Assembly: GCA_958449715.1 (NCBI GenBank)
Contig: CAUDIU010000026.1
Location: forward strand, 1 to 21,571
DNA: 21,571 nucleotides
Reading direction: 5' to 3'
DNA from: an uncultured Clostridium sp.
GTDB lineage: Bacteria > Cyanobacteriota > Vampirovibrionia > Gastranaerophilales > Gastranaerophilaceae
Position numbers and translations under genes: made by a program. The notes under the pieces were generated by a model, which had not been told where the DNA came from, did not search any database, and saw only the letters and a program-made list of their open reading frames with translations. Positions 1-9,300 of this stretch are shown here, piece after piece; position 1 is the first letter of the stretch, and each line of letters starts with the position of its first letter.

Positions 1-1836
1 AAGTCACAATCTTTTTTATTCATTTCTTCAAAAATATTGGGTAGACTATATAACGGGCCAAAACAAGAATCGTTACATAATATTAATTCATCATATTGTG
101 AAATTATGTCATATCCAATTTTATTTATAAGTTCTTGCCACGAGCCAAAATCATATTTTGAGTGTTTGTATGCATATTTTTTTACAACTATATCATCAAT
201 CTTAGATAATTCATTTTCTGAATTTGAAAATTTAGGAGTATATGTTTTTAATCTAAAACGTTGGACAATTAATCAAATTCGTAAGCGAATGATTAAAAAG
301 GGCGTTTTTATTAAACATGGATTAAATGATGAAAAGATATCTGTAAATATAAAAATTCTTGAAATATTTGAAAACCCAAATATTAAAACTAAAAGACAAG
401 TAAAAAATATCTTGCTCGGAGAAAATCAAAAATCAGAATTGAGTTGGAAAGATTTTGACCATCTAAATAAAGAACGGGGTATGAGTTTAAATATCCTGAC
501 TTCGGCAATTGAAAATAATATAAAAGGGATAAATATTTTGCTTTATGGTGCTGTTGGAACAGGTAAAACTCAATTTGCAAAACTTATAGCAAATAAGGCA
601 AAATGCGATATGTATTCTGTTTCTGCAGAGTTTATGGATAAAGAAGCGACTAGGAAAGATCGATTATTTGATTTATCTTCAAAACAAACTATTCTTTCTA
701 AAGTGAAAAATTCATGTATTCTTTTTGATGAGGCTGAGGATGCTATGAATAGAGGTTTTACAGAGTTTGGTACTGCTTCTAAATCTTATTTGAATATTTT
801 GATTGAAGAAACTCCTGTTCCGATTATATGGACGACAAATAATATTTATGATGTCGATCCGGCTTTTTTAAGACGTATGACTTATACTATTGAATTTGAA
901 AAATTGTCCGAAGATGTGAGGCTTAATATATGGAAAAGGACGTTACGAAAGAACAAATTGAAAGTAGATAATAAAAGATTGGTTGAATTGAATAAAAATT
1001 ATGATATTCCACCCTCATTAATTTCTAATGCGGTAATGACAACTAAACTTATTAATGGCTGTCAAGATGATTTTGAAATTTTTGTTGAGAATGTAGCAAA
1101 AGTAGTTACTAAAAAGAAAAATGTAAAAAAGAAGAAAGAGTTTGAAATGAATGAATATAATATTGATTTAGGAAATACAGATTTAGATATAAAAGATTTA
1201 ACATCAAAAATAAAATCTTGTGGTAAATTGAATTTTTCATTATGCCTTTATGGAGAACCTGGTACAGGGAAAAGTTTATATGCAAGATATTTAGCAAAAG
1301 AATTAGGACTAGATGTAATTTTAAAAAGAGCTAGTGATTTGATGTCTAAATATGTAGGAGAAACTGAACAAAACATTGCAAATGCTTTTGCAGAAGCTAA
1401 ATCAAAAAAAGCAATGTTAATTTTTGATGAAGCTGATTCTTTTCTGCAAAACAGAAATAATGCGGTAAGAAACTGGGAAATTGCACAAGTAAATGAAATG
1501 CTTACTTGGATGGAAGCGCACGAATATCCGTTTGTTTGTACTACAAATTTACTTGACTCTTTAGATGAGGCGAGTCTGCGTCGTTTTACATTCAAAATAA
1601 AATTTGATTTTATGACAAAAGATCAGGTAAATAATGCATTTGAACATTTCTTTGGAATTAAAAATGCTAACGTGAATGTAAGAGGACTTACTGCAGGGGA
1701 TTTTGCAACAGTAAAAAAGAAAGCTGATTTTTTGTGTGTTAATGAATTATCTGAACTTTGTAAAATGCTTGAGGATGAAGTAAAAGTTAAAAAAGCTGAA
1801 ATCCTAAAAAATAATATTGGTTTTGAAACATATTAA
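1..1836 (+). CDS. Tandem AAA+ ATPase (two AAA modules), 5' end outside window
   Basis: This is a double AAA+ ATPase of the Cdc48/Vps4-like type, expected to use ATP to remodel or unfold a partner. The frame is open from base 1. The first possible start in the window, TTG at 37, has no ribosome binding site, so the gene is probably cut by the window edge. Numbered from that TTG, module 1 has Walker A GAVGTGKT (171-178), Walker B ILFDEAED (228-235), sensor-1 TTN (266-268) and a double arginine FLRR (277-280). Module 2 has GEPGTGKS (406-413), LIFDEADS (461-468), TTN (502-504) and LRRF (514-517). A lysine-rich linker (about 356-367) joins them. The first 140 residues match no family I know and may bind the substrate. 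It converges on the DUF1643 pair. Membership of the RtcB/WYL module is inferred from position only, because its promoter is not visible. Confidence 0.9.
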   Translation, partial: KSQSFLFISSKILGRLYNGPKQESLHNINSSYCEIMSYPILFISSCHEPKSYFECLYAYFFTTISSILDNSFSEFENLGVYVFNLKRWTINQIRKRMIKKGVFIKHGLNDEKISVNIKILEIFENPNIKTKRQVKNILLGENQKSELSWKDFDHLNKERGMSLNILTSAIENNIKGINILLYGAVGTGKTQFAKLIANKAKCDMYSVSAEFMDKEATRKDRLFDLSSKQTILSKVKNSCILFDEAEDAMNRGFTEFGTASKSYLNILIEETPVPIIWTTNNIYDVDPAFLRRMTYTIEFEKLSEDVRLNIWKRTLRKNKLKVDNKRLVELNKNYDIPPSLISNAVMTTKLINGCQDDFEIFVENVAKVVTKKKNVKKKKEFEMNEYNIDLGNTDLDIKDLTSKIKSCGKLNFSLCLYGEPGTGKSLYARYLAKELGLDVILKRASDLMSKYVGETEQNIANAFAEAKSKKAMLIFDEADSFLQNRNNAVRNWEIAQVNEMLTWMEAHEYPFVCTTNLLDSLDEASLRRFTFKIKFDFMTKDQVNNAFEHFFGIKNANVNVRGLTAGDFATVKKKADFLCVNELSELCKMLEDEVKVKKAEILKNNIGFETY

Positions 1837-1839
1837 TAT

Positions 1840-1880
1840 AAAAAAGGTCAGAAATTTATAATTTTCGACCTTTTTTATAA
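1840..1880. terminator. Bidirectional intrinsic terminator
   Basis: The stem GGTC(A)GAAA / TTTCGACC encloses an AT-rich loop. It is flanked by a run of A on the left and TTTTTT on the right, so it can terminate the ATPase gene on the plus strand. The A-run reads as T on the minus strand and can serve the DUF1643 pair arriving from the other side. Confidence 0.8.
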
Positions 1881-1945
1881 GTTTATTATCTATTTAGTTT
1901 TCATAACAGATTTGTCGCAATCTATATCAAAAATTGTTGCTAAAG

Positions 1946-2629
1946 TTATCTTTTTACAAGAGTTGCTAAGTTCGCAAAACCACCTAAACCATTCCAAACT
2001 TGACTATTTGGATGGTGATTAAATTTATTTGCAACTCCTTGGTTTACTCCTATTATAAAAGTCTGTTTATTTTTAAGAACTGTTTCTATTTCTTCAATTA
2101 GATTTTTACAATAGGAATCTTTTTCTTTCCCAAGCCCCCAAGCTAATACAACATCTTTATTTTCATCATTACTTATTTGTCTTAAGTAGCTGATAATAAA
2201 TTCTTTGTTTACAGTATTAGTCTCTTTAAGAGATTCTTTTAAATCTTTTGGATTAGTAGCTCTAAGCGAAAACAAATTAATGATTTCAACAATACCATAG
2301 CCAGAATCTTCAGCTAACTTTATACAATTTTGAATAGTATCATCATTTTCATCAGGATTTGCATAACTCGGATTATATAGAATAAATACTATTGATTTAT
2401 CTTTTGAACTTAAATTATACCTTGCAAAATATCTGTGTTTATATGGATATTTGTCAAACAAATATCTAAGATTAAACTCGCTGATTTCTTTAGATGTGTA
2501 TTGCTCATTCTTAGAAAATACCATAAATCCATTGTTTAAAACTAATTCTTTTACAATAAAATTTTCTGACTCAGTTTTTTTGTCTGTCCCATTTACGTTG
2601 TTAATTAATTCAATAAGTTCTCTAGTCAT
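1946..2629 (-). CDS. DUF1643 family protein, second of a tandem pair
   Basis: A 227-aa protein of the DUF1643 family, whose biochemical role I do not know to be established. The family signature is clear: YNPSYAN (85-91, the usual N-P-S-x-A motif), DDTI (96-99), INLFSLRATNP (117-127), AWG (163-165) and a late NHHP (204-207). The conserved Asn, Asp, Arg and His residues suggest a nucleotide- or nucleic-acid-acting fold, but that is inference. The ATG is preceded by AAAGGAG. It lies 25 nt downstream of a second DUF1643 gene and is most likely co-transcribed with it from the operator-bearing promoter near 3540. The first 60 residues are outside the conserved core. The paralogue upstream is only distantly similar, so this is an old pair rather than a recent duplication. 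Confidence 0.85.
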   Translation of the reverse strand: MTRELIELINNVNGTDKKTESENFIVKELVLNNGFMVFSKNEQYTSKEISEFNLRYLFDKYPYKHRYFARYNLSSKDKSIVFILYNPSYANPDENDDTIQNCIKLAEDSGYGIVEIINLFSLRATNPKDLKESLKETNTVNKEFIISYLRQISNDENKDVVLAWGLGKEKDSYCKNLIEEIETVLKNKQTFIIGVNQGVANKFNHHPNSQVWNGLGGFANLATLVKR

Positions 2630-2654
2630 TCATAAACTCCTTTCATATTAGTAA

Positions 2655-3515
2655 CTATTTGACTGTATTAAAATGTTCTTCTAGAAGATTGGCCATATTA
2701 TCAATATATTCTATGCTGCAATGAGTTCCTCCCTTAATCCAGCTTTTTATTCGTTTTACTTCTTCTATACTGTTTTTATCATAATCTCTAAAATTAATTG
2801 GATTCTTTAACCAATTATTAATTTTGATAAATGGAAAAGGAAATTTGAATTTGTTAAAGTTATTAAAGGATTGAGGAGCGAAGTGTTTTGGATATCCTTC
2901 ATTTGTCAGTCCGTAACAATAAAATTTAATACCTAAATCTTTAAATAACTCTTTCGCTATCTTATTATCATGTTTCTCACTTCCCCAAGCTGCAATAACT
3001 ATGTGGTTTTCACAATTATTTTTAAGATATGTTTTAATAAATTTTTGATATTTTTTTGTCTCGGCTTCGGTTTCTTTTAAAAAATCTTTTAGTTTTGTAG
3101 AGTTTGGCATTCGTACAGGATATAAATTGATTATATCAAATGAACCAAAGTGATTATATTCATTATGAAGATATTTTTTTATATTGTTGATTGTATTATC
3201 AGAATTTTCTGAGTCCGCAAAAGCCGGATTCATCATAACTATTGTTGCATGCAATGGATTATTTTCTTCAAACTTTTCGTAGTAATAATATCTATACAAA
3301 TTGCGTTCTTTACATTCACTTTTGCAATTTTTCTTATATAAATGCTTTAATCTTGACTTATCGTCAATTGTTATTCTTGAATATATAAGGAAACCATTCC
3401 GTTCTTCTTTAATTGCACCATTTTTATCTTTAATATCATGCAAACTTTTTGGCTGTTCTATTACAATATCATTTTCTTTTAACATACTTATCATATTAGC
3501 TTTTAAGTTTTCCAT
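2655..3515 (-). CDS. DUF1643 family protein, first of a tandem pair
   Basis: A 286-aa DUF1643 protein, longer than its downstream neighbour. Core motifs: MNPAFAD (95-101), DNTI (106-109), IINLYPVR (128-135), AAWG (175-178) and YPKHFAPQ with His211. The C-terminal extension (about 225-286) is rich in Phe, Asn and Lys and ends in a region with two Trp residues that I do not recognise. A strong site AAAGGAG lies 5 nt before the ATG. The promoter contains a 19-bp palindrome shared with the rtcB and WYL operons, which ties this pair to the same control. Function is unknown. Two divergent members of one family in an operon could form a heteromer, but nothing in the sequence proves it. Confidence 0.85.
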   Translation of the reverse strand: MENLKANMISMLKENDIVIEQPKSLHDIKDKNGAIKEERNGFLIYSRITIDDKSRLKHLYKKNCKSECKERNLYRYYYYEKFEENNPLHATIVMMNPAFADSENSDNTINNIKKYLHNEYNHFGSFDIINLYPVRMPNSTKLKDFLKETEAETKKYQKFIKTYLKNNCENHIVIAAWGSEKHDNKIAKELFKDLGIKFYCYGLTNEGYPKHFAPQSFNNFNKFKFPFPFIKINNWLKNPINFRDYDKNSIEEVKRIKSWIKGGTHCSIEYIDNMANLLEEHFNTVK

Positions 3516-3537
3516 ATAGTCTCCTTTCGTTATAAGT

Positions 3538-3571
3538 ATTCTAATGTTATAATCTGTCTAAAATGGACGTA
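3538..3571 (-). promoter_or_regulatory. Promoter with shared palindromic operator, site B (DUF1643 operon)
   Basis: Read on the minus strand, the operator TACGTCCATTTTAGACAGA (3553-3571) is followed by exactly 9 nt and then a -10 hexamer TAGAAT (3538-3543). The predicted transcript starts about 15 nt before the ATG at 3515, leaving room for the AAAGGAG site. The right half-site is degenerate compared with sites A and C. No TTGACA-like -35 is present; the -35 position reads CCATTT, inside the palindrome. Confidence 0.7.
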
Positions 3572-3774
3572 TTAGAAATTCTTATTTTTTATTTTATTGA
3601 TCGCTCTTATTGTATAGTTTCTCAAGTGTTTTAGTGTAAAAAGTATCATTCAATTTTACCAGTACTGAATATTTAGTAAAAAATTCAGAATGGCTAAATT
3701 ATAATTTATCTTATACTGTATTTCATCATTTAAAATATGTATCGAAATATAATCTTAAAACAGTGATAACAAAG

Positions 3775-3808
3775 TACGTCCAAATAAGACGTACTTCTAT
3801 TTTATACT
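3775..3808 (+). promoter_or_regulatory. Promoter with shared palindromic operator, site A (small protein-rtcB operon)
   Basis: The operator TACGTCCAAATAAGACGTA (3775-3793) sits inside a perfect 9-bp inverted repeat AAGTACGTC / GACGTACTT (3772-3796, 7-nt spacer). Nine nt follow, then a -10 TATACT (3803-3808). The start codon at 3832 is preceded by GAAAGGA. The -35 position reads CCAAAT, inside the operator, so a bound regulator would overlap the RNA polymerase site. Confidence 0.75.
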
Positions 3809-3831
3809 TATTCCAGAAAGGAAATTTGAAT

Positions 3832-4176
3832 ATGAAATATTTAATTAGAGCAAACAAAGTCGTATTCAGTGGCAATATGAAAATGATTATTAAGTACATA
3901 TCTGATTTTTATAACTCCGAAGTTAAGGGATGGACTGGAAATTCAGGAGAATGGAATGATTTAGGTCAATTTAAATCTTTTATTGAATCTAAAGGATATT
4001 CAATAAAAGATAAAATTCCATCAAATTGTCGCTGTGAAGGAACAGCAATAACAAATGCAGAATTTAAGAAAATCTGGAATGAATGCCATTTTGATATTAA
4101 AACGGTCGCACAGAGACTCCACATAGAAGAAAGAATAGTAGCACAAATTGCAAGAAAAATGAAAGTGAGGAAATAA
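3832..4176 (+). CDS. Small protein with possible C-terminal helix-turn-helix, coupled to rtcB
   Basis: A 114-aa protein that I cannot assign to a family. The start MKYLIRANK at 3832 is chosen because AGAAAGGA lies just upstream and the predicted -10 is at 3803. A longer reading from GTG 3763 would run through the operator and is rejected. The C-terminal third (about residues 78-112, EFKKIWNECHFDIKTVAQRL and the basic tail ending KMKVRK) looks like a helix-turn-helix: a helix, the turn region DIKTVAQRLHIEE, then a basic helix. The middle has a WTGNSGEWNDL stretch. Its stop is one base before the rtcB ATG, so translation of the two is coupled. It may be an RtcB accessory factor or an RNA- or DNA-binding regulator; both are inference. 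Confidence 0.8.
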   Translation: MKYLIRANKVVFSGNMKMIIKYISDFYNSEVKGWTGNSGEWNDLGQFKSFIESKGYSIKDKIPSNCRCEGTAITNAEFKKIWNECHFDIKTVAQRLHIEERIVAQIARKMKVRK

Positions 4177-4177
4177 T

Positions 4178-5299
4178 ATGTATGAAATTCAAGGGAAGTA
4201 TACCTCTGCAAAAATTTTTACAGAAATTGAAGATAAGGACGTAACTGATCAAACGCTTTCGATTTGTAACCATCCTATTTTTAAGGATTGCAAAGTTCGA
4301 ATTATGCCAGATTGTCATAAGGGTAAAGGTTGTACTATTGGGTTTACAGCAGAAAAACCTAAGAATGGTGAAATTATTCCAAATATTATTGGGGTAGATC
4401 AGTTTTGTGGAATGCATGTTATAAAATTAAGTGATAATGACATTACAAACGATTATGAGAAATTAGATAAAGTTATTCGCAGAAATATTCCATTTGGAAG
4501 GGATGGTAGAAGGAGATTTAGTGAACTTATACCTGAAGAGTTTATTGAAAAAACAAAAAAGATTTGCAAAGATTTTTTGAAAGATAATTTTGTTAATCAC
4601 GTTAATAAAATAGGTTCATTAGGAGGTGGAAATCATTTTATTTCCCTAGAGAAAGGTGATACTGGAACATACTTGATAATTCATAGTGGGTCAAGAAATA
4701 TTGGCTTGAAACTTGCTATCTATTTTCAAGATTTGGCTATCATAAAAAATTGTTACGGAGAGGGTGAACTAAAACAGCTTTCATTTTTAACAGATAAAGA
4801 TGCTCAGGATTATTTAGATTGTGCTGAATTTTGTCGAGAATATGCGAAACTTAATCGTAAAATTATGGCACATGATATAATGGTTGGAATGCGTTGGAAA
4901 TTAGATGATGAATTTGAAACTGTCCATAATTATATTGGAGAAGATGGAATTATTAGAAAAGGAGCTATTTCTTGCAAAGAAGATGAAAGAGTTTTAATTC
5001 CCCTTAATATGGCAGATGGTTCTTTAATTTGTGTTGGAAAAGGAAATTCAGATTGGAATAATTCGGCTCCACATGGAGCAGGAAGAACATTGTCAAGAAT
5101 GCAAGCAAAAGACCAATTAACAATGCAAGAATATAAAAATCAAATGACAGGGATTTTTTCAAGTTGCATATCTTTGGCAACACTTGATGAGTCTCCAGGT
5201 GCATATAAAAATAGTGATGAAATAATTAGAGCAATTGAACCGTCAGCAAAAATTTTAGACCATCTAAAACCTCTATATAATTTTAAAGCAAAAGAATAA
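4178..5299 (+). CDS. rtcB: RtcB-type 3'-phosphate RNA ligase
   Basis: RtcB joins RNA ends carrying a 3'-phosphate or 2',3'-cyclic phosphate to a 5'-hydroxyl, using GTP and Mn2+. It reseals RNAs cut by ribonucleases or toxins. At 373 aa it is in the range of the shorter bacterial forms. All metal and catalytic positions known from E. coli RtcB are matched: Asp74 and Cys77 in GVDQFCGM, His153 in GGGNHF, His169 in HSGSRNIG, His250 in HNY, and His299 in the HGAGR motif that carries the GMP-histidine. The enzyme is therefore predicted to be active. An RBS (GTGAGG) precedes the ATG, and the upstream small gene ends one base before it. No rtcA or archease gene is in the window. Its neighbours, a WYL regulator, a helicase-nuclease and DUF1643 proteins, suggest a stress- or phage-linked repair role rather than housekeeping tRNA splicing. 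Confidence 0.95.
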   Translation: MYEIQGKYTSAKIFTEIEDKDVTDQTLSICNHPIFKDCKVRIMPDCHKGKGCTIGFTAEKPKNGEIIPNIIGVDQFCGMHVIKLSDNDITNDYEKLDKVIRRNIPFGRDGRRRFSELIPEEFIEKTKKICKDFLKDNFVNHVNKIGSLGGGNHFISLEKGDTGTYLIIHSGSRNIGLKLAIYFQDLAIIKNCYGEGELKQLSFLTDKDAQDYLDCAEFCREYAKLNRKIMAHDIMVGMRWKLDDEFETVHNYIGEDGIIRKGAISCKEDERVLIPLNMADGSLICVGKGNSDWNNSAPHGAGRTLSRMQAKDQLTMQEYKNQMTGIFSSCISLATLDESPGAYKNSDEIIRAIEPSAKILDHLKPLYNFKAKE

Positions 5300-5304
5300 A
5301 TTTA

Positions 5305-5338
5305 GACGACCATATTGGACGTATTTTTATGATACAAT
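5305..5338 (+). promoter_or_regulatory. Promoter with shared palindromic operator, site C (WYL-helicase operon)
   Basis: The operator GACGACCATATTGGACGTA (5305-5323) begins 6 nt after the rtcB stop codon. It is followed by 9 nt and a -10 TACAAT (5333-5338). The WYL gene starts at 5360 after ATAGGAG. The regulator gene therefore carries the shared site in its own promoter, as expected for autoregulation. Read-through from rtcB is also possible because no terminator is visible between them. Confidence 0.7.
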
Positions 5339-5359
5339 AAATTCAATAGGAGTTTAAGT

Positions 5360-6316
5360 ATGAAAGATAAACCAAGATATTCGAGAGTTTCTGATATTTT
5401 AGATTTGATAATATTTATGTTATCAAGATTTAATGGAGTATCTTTGAATGATATTCAAGAACGATATAACATCTCAAGAAGAACCGCAGAAAGAATGAGA
5501 GATGCTGTATTGGCATCATTTCCTCAGGTTGATGAAATCGAAACAGATGATCGTTGTAAAAGATGGGGATTTACAAACTATTCTTTGAATGAATTAGTGA
5601 CTTTCTCAAATGAGAATATTGCATTACTGGAAAATCTTAAAAAAGTTTGTGATCCCCTTTCTCAAGCTGAAATTGAAAACATCGTAATAAAAATGAAAGC
5701 TCTAAAGCATAAATTTACGAAAATTGATGATGAAAAAATTGAATTAATTCTTCAATCAGAAGGTTATGCTATAAGGCAGACTCAGAATTTTAAAGTAGAT
5801 TTAGAACAGGTATCTGTTATTCGTCAAGCAATAAAAGAAAAAAAGAAATTGCAAGCTGAATACCATGATAAAATCAGAATTTTAGAACCTTTGGGATTAA
5901 TTTACGGGGAAAAAGTTCATCTTATAGCAAGAGAACCTCAAAAGGGTGAAGGTGAATATAATTATGTTTTGCATAAATTAAGAAATGTTCAGATTACAAA
6001 TGAACTATATGATTCAAAAGATTTTAATTTGCAAGAATATTCAAAGGCATCTTTCGGAGTATATTTTGGTGAAATCTATGATGTTAAATTAAAATTTATA
6101 CCGGAAGTAGCTGAAGATGTTATGAATTACAATTTTCATCCGACTCAAAAAATAAATTTGCAAGATGACGGTAGCGTAATAGTAACCTTTAAAGCAAGTG
6201 GTGATAAACATATTATGTGGAACCTTTTTAAATGGGGAAATGCTGTTGAAATTCTTGCTCCTAAATCATTGCATCAAAAGTATCAGGAAACATTAAAAAG
6301 TCTAATTAAAGAATAA
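5360..6316 (+). CDS. WYL-domain transcriptional regulator
   Basis: A 318-aa regulator with an N-terminal winged helix-turn-helix (about 8-57, including SLNDIQERYNISRRTAERMR), a linker of about 90 residues, a WYL domain (about 150-215) and a C-terminal WCX extension (about 240-316). WYL domains sense ligands, thought to include single-stranded nucleic acid or nucleotides, and such proteins often control defence and DNA-damage genes. The family motif is degenerate here: PLGLIYGEKVHLIA (177-190) has Val-His-Leu at 186-188 where Trp-Tyr-Leu is usual, so ligand binding may differ. The downstream helicase-nuclease starts 17 nt after its stop and is co-transcribed. Its own promoter carries the palindrome also found before the small protein-rtcB and DUF1643 operons, so it is the best candidate for the protein that binds all three sites. 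Confidence 0.9.
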   Translation: MKDKPRYSRVSDILDLIIFMLSRFNGVSLNDIQERYNISRRTAERMRDAVLASFPQVDEIETDDRCKRWGFTNYSLNELVTFSNENIALLENLKKVCDPLSQAEIENIVIKMKALKHKFTKIDDEKIELILQSEGYAIRQTQNFKVDLEQVSVIRQAIKEKKKLQAEYHDKIRILEPLGLIYGEKVHLIAREPQKGEGEYNYVLHKLRNVQITNELYDSKDFNLQEYSKASFGVYFGEIYDVKLKFIPEVAEDVMNYNFHPTQKINLQDDGSVIVTFKASGDKHIMWNLFKWGNAVEILAPKSLHQKYQETLKSLIKE

Positions 6317-6333
6317 AAAAGGAATTTTATAAA

Positions 6334-9300
6334 ATGACAATAACACCAAACTCAAAGCAACAGGAATGTATTGATAATATTGACGGCAAATATCTTGTAC
6401 TTGCAGGACCAGGTACAGGTAAAACTTTTACAATGATTCAAAGAATTAAGAATATGATTGAAAAAGGTATTAATCCTGAAAAGATTTTGTGTCTTACTTT
6501 TTCTGATGCTGCAACAAATGAGGTTAAAACAAGACTTGAAAAAGAATTAGGCAAGCTTGATGTCGGTGTTAATGTCTATACTTATCATGGTTTTTGTAAT
6601 GAAATTATTTTAGAAAATACAATTGATTTTGAGTTGTCTGACAATATTAAAGTAATGCCTGATGCTGTATCAATCTCTCTTATAAAAGAATGTATTGATG
6701 AGATTGATTCAAAAATTTATAGGACAAAAAGGAATGATCCTTATTATTTTATAAAAGAAATTAGAGATAATATAAAAGAAATCAAAGCAAACAGATTAAC
6801 AAAGGAAAAATTTTTCCACAATATAGAAACAAATCCTGATTGGGAACCAAAACTTGTTGAATTGCAGAAGAAACTTGCAGAATTAAATGAAAACAATAAA
6901 AAAGTTCCTAAAAAGTTGTTAAATGATATTGATGCTATTGAAAAGAAAATAACGAAAGTTAAAGAGATTTGGAAATTTTATGAGTTATATAAGTCAAAAA
7001 TGGAAGAACAAAGATATTTTGATTTTAGCGATATGATTAATCTTGTTTTGGAAAAATTTGAAACTGATTCTGTTTTCTTATCAAAAATCGCTAATAAATA
7101 TGAATATATTTTGGTCGATGAGTATCAAGATACAAACAAAAATCAAAATGAGATAGTTTTTCATTTAACTAAAGCTCTTGAGAGTGAAAATGTTTTTGTA
7201 GTTGGAGATGATGATCAAATTATATATACATTTCAAGGAGCAAGAATTGATAATGTAGAGAGATTTTTAAAAGAATTTCCGGACACTAAAGTTATTTGTT
7301 TAAAAGAAAATATGCGATCTACTCAAAACATTCTTGATACAGCAAGAAAAATTGTAGAACAAGATGATAAAAGATTGGAAATTAATCCTGAATTTGCAAA
7401 ATATAATATTGATAAACATTTAGTTTCTAAAAATACAAAGTTACCATTCAAAGATCGAAAAGTAAGGTTTTATCATTATGCAGATATTCTCCAAGAGTAT
7501 CAAGAAATTGTTGATGAAATTGTAAATCTTATTGAATCAAATGGTTGTCCTAAAGATGATAGTGGCAATAAAAAACTATCAGAAATTGCAATACTTACAA
7601 GGGATAATAATTCTCTTGCGACATTTGCAGAAATGCTAAAAGAAAAAAATATCCCATCAGAATTAAAAGAAGGTAAGAGTATATTTCAAATAATATCTTC
7701 AAATATTTTGTATTATTATATGCAGTTACTTATAAATCCTGAGCTGCATTCTGATAAATTTTTCAGATTAGCATTATCACAACCTTTTAATATTCACCCA
7801 AAGGATTTTGAAACAATTTATAATCAAAAATCTCATTACAAATCTTTTGTAGAGATGATAAATTCTATTGATAAAAAAGATCTTATAGAGCCTGAAAAAA
7901 TAGATAAATTTATCAATATTTTTAATCATTTGTTGTCTTACAAAACAAATGAAACATTAAAAAATGTAGTTTTAGAAATTGGATGCAAAACCGGAATATT
8001 TGACTATTATATTAATTCAGAAACTAATAGAATAGAAAATATTTCAGGACTAAAAAAACTTGTAGATGAAGCTGTTAATTTTTCAAATACTCAAAAGAAA
8101 ATCAGTATAGAAGAATTTGTAGAATATTTGACAATGTGTTTTACAGATGAAATTCCTATAAAAATAGACAAATCACCTGTTGCAATGAATGCTGTTCAAT
8201 TATCAACTTATCATTCAGCAAAAGGTCGAGAATTTGAATATGTTTATATGCCTACTCTGAAAAACAGGGATTGGGAAAGTAGTTCAAAATCTTTAAGACC
8301 TATAGTTCCATTAGATGCATCAGAGTACAAAACAGATGATGAGTTAAGAGAGTTAAAAAAATCAGATTGCATAAAACTTTTATATGTCGGTATGACAAGA
8401 GCAAAACATACATTAAGACTTTCTTACCCGAAAAATATTAACGGTTCAACGCAAACTCCTACAAAATTTATCAGTAGTATTGAAGATGTTTTTGAAATAG
8501 AACAGGAACCTTTTACTTATGACAGTTCAACCTTCTTATTAGGAAATATAAAAGCTCTCAGAAAACTCGATTATGACTACGAAAAAGATTTTTGTTCTAT
8601 GGTTGATAAAAAACTTGAAGGAAAATCATTTTCCCCAAGTGCAGTGAATACTTATTTAAAATGCCCTCGTCAATATTTTTATAATTATATTCTAGATTTA
8701 TCTCCAAAAGACGGTAATCCTGATTCTTTGAGTTTTGGTAAAGCTGTCCATTCCGCTTGTGAGTTTGCAGTAAGATTTGCCAAACTAAATAATGAATATC
8801 CAACAAAAGAAGAGTTTATAAATGAATTTAAAAAGGCATTAGATAAATTGCCTATGTCGAGTTATAAACAACGAGAAATTCATATTGAACGAGGAGAAAA
8901 GGCTCTTAGTGAATACTATATTCAGATGTGTAATACTCCAAGTTCAATGCTTTATGAAGTTGAAAAACCTATAAATTTTGAGCTTGATGGAATAAAATTT
9001 TATGGAATTATAGACAGGATAGATAAGAATTCTGACGGAACTTACACTATTTATGACTATAAAACAGGTGGTGCAAAAGATTCAAAAATTATTTGCCCAG
9101 ATGGAAAGCACGAAGATTATTACAATCAAATGGGGTTATATAAGTATTATTTTGAAAAATCTACAGGTAATACAGTAAAAGAAACAATATTTATTTTCCC
9201 TGAAGAATTTACAGATAATTTTACTTTGAATTTAACTCAAGACGACTGCAAAGCTATTGATACAAAATTTAAAGAAGCAATTTCAAACATAAAAAATTAT

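Larger units (their letters stand above)
3516..3831. other. Divergent intergenic control region
   Basis: These 316 bases separate the minus-strand DUF1643 pair from the plus-strand small-protein/rtcB operon. They hold two copies of the shared palindrome, one per direction, about 200 bp apart. The middle part (roughly 3580-3760) is AT-rich. It contains a short inverted repeat CTGAAT...ATTCAG near 3665-3690 but no open frame or RNA gene that I can support. Confidence 0.6.

Noticed and set aside
37..39. TTG 37 as the true start of the tandem AAA+ gene
   Set aside because: The frame is open to the window edge and no ribosome site precedes it; the gene is treated as 5'-partial.
1248..1595. 115-codon minus-strand frame inside the AAA+ gene
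   Set aside because: It lies wholly within a gene with clear motifs, has no ribosome site and resembles no family.
3763..3831. In-frame GTG extension of the small gene before rtcB
   Set aside because: It would be translated through the palindromic operator and the -10 hexamer, while ATG 3832 has a good ribosome site.
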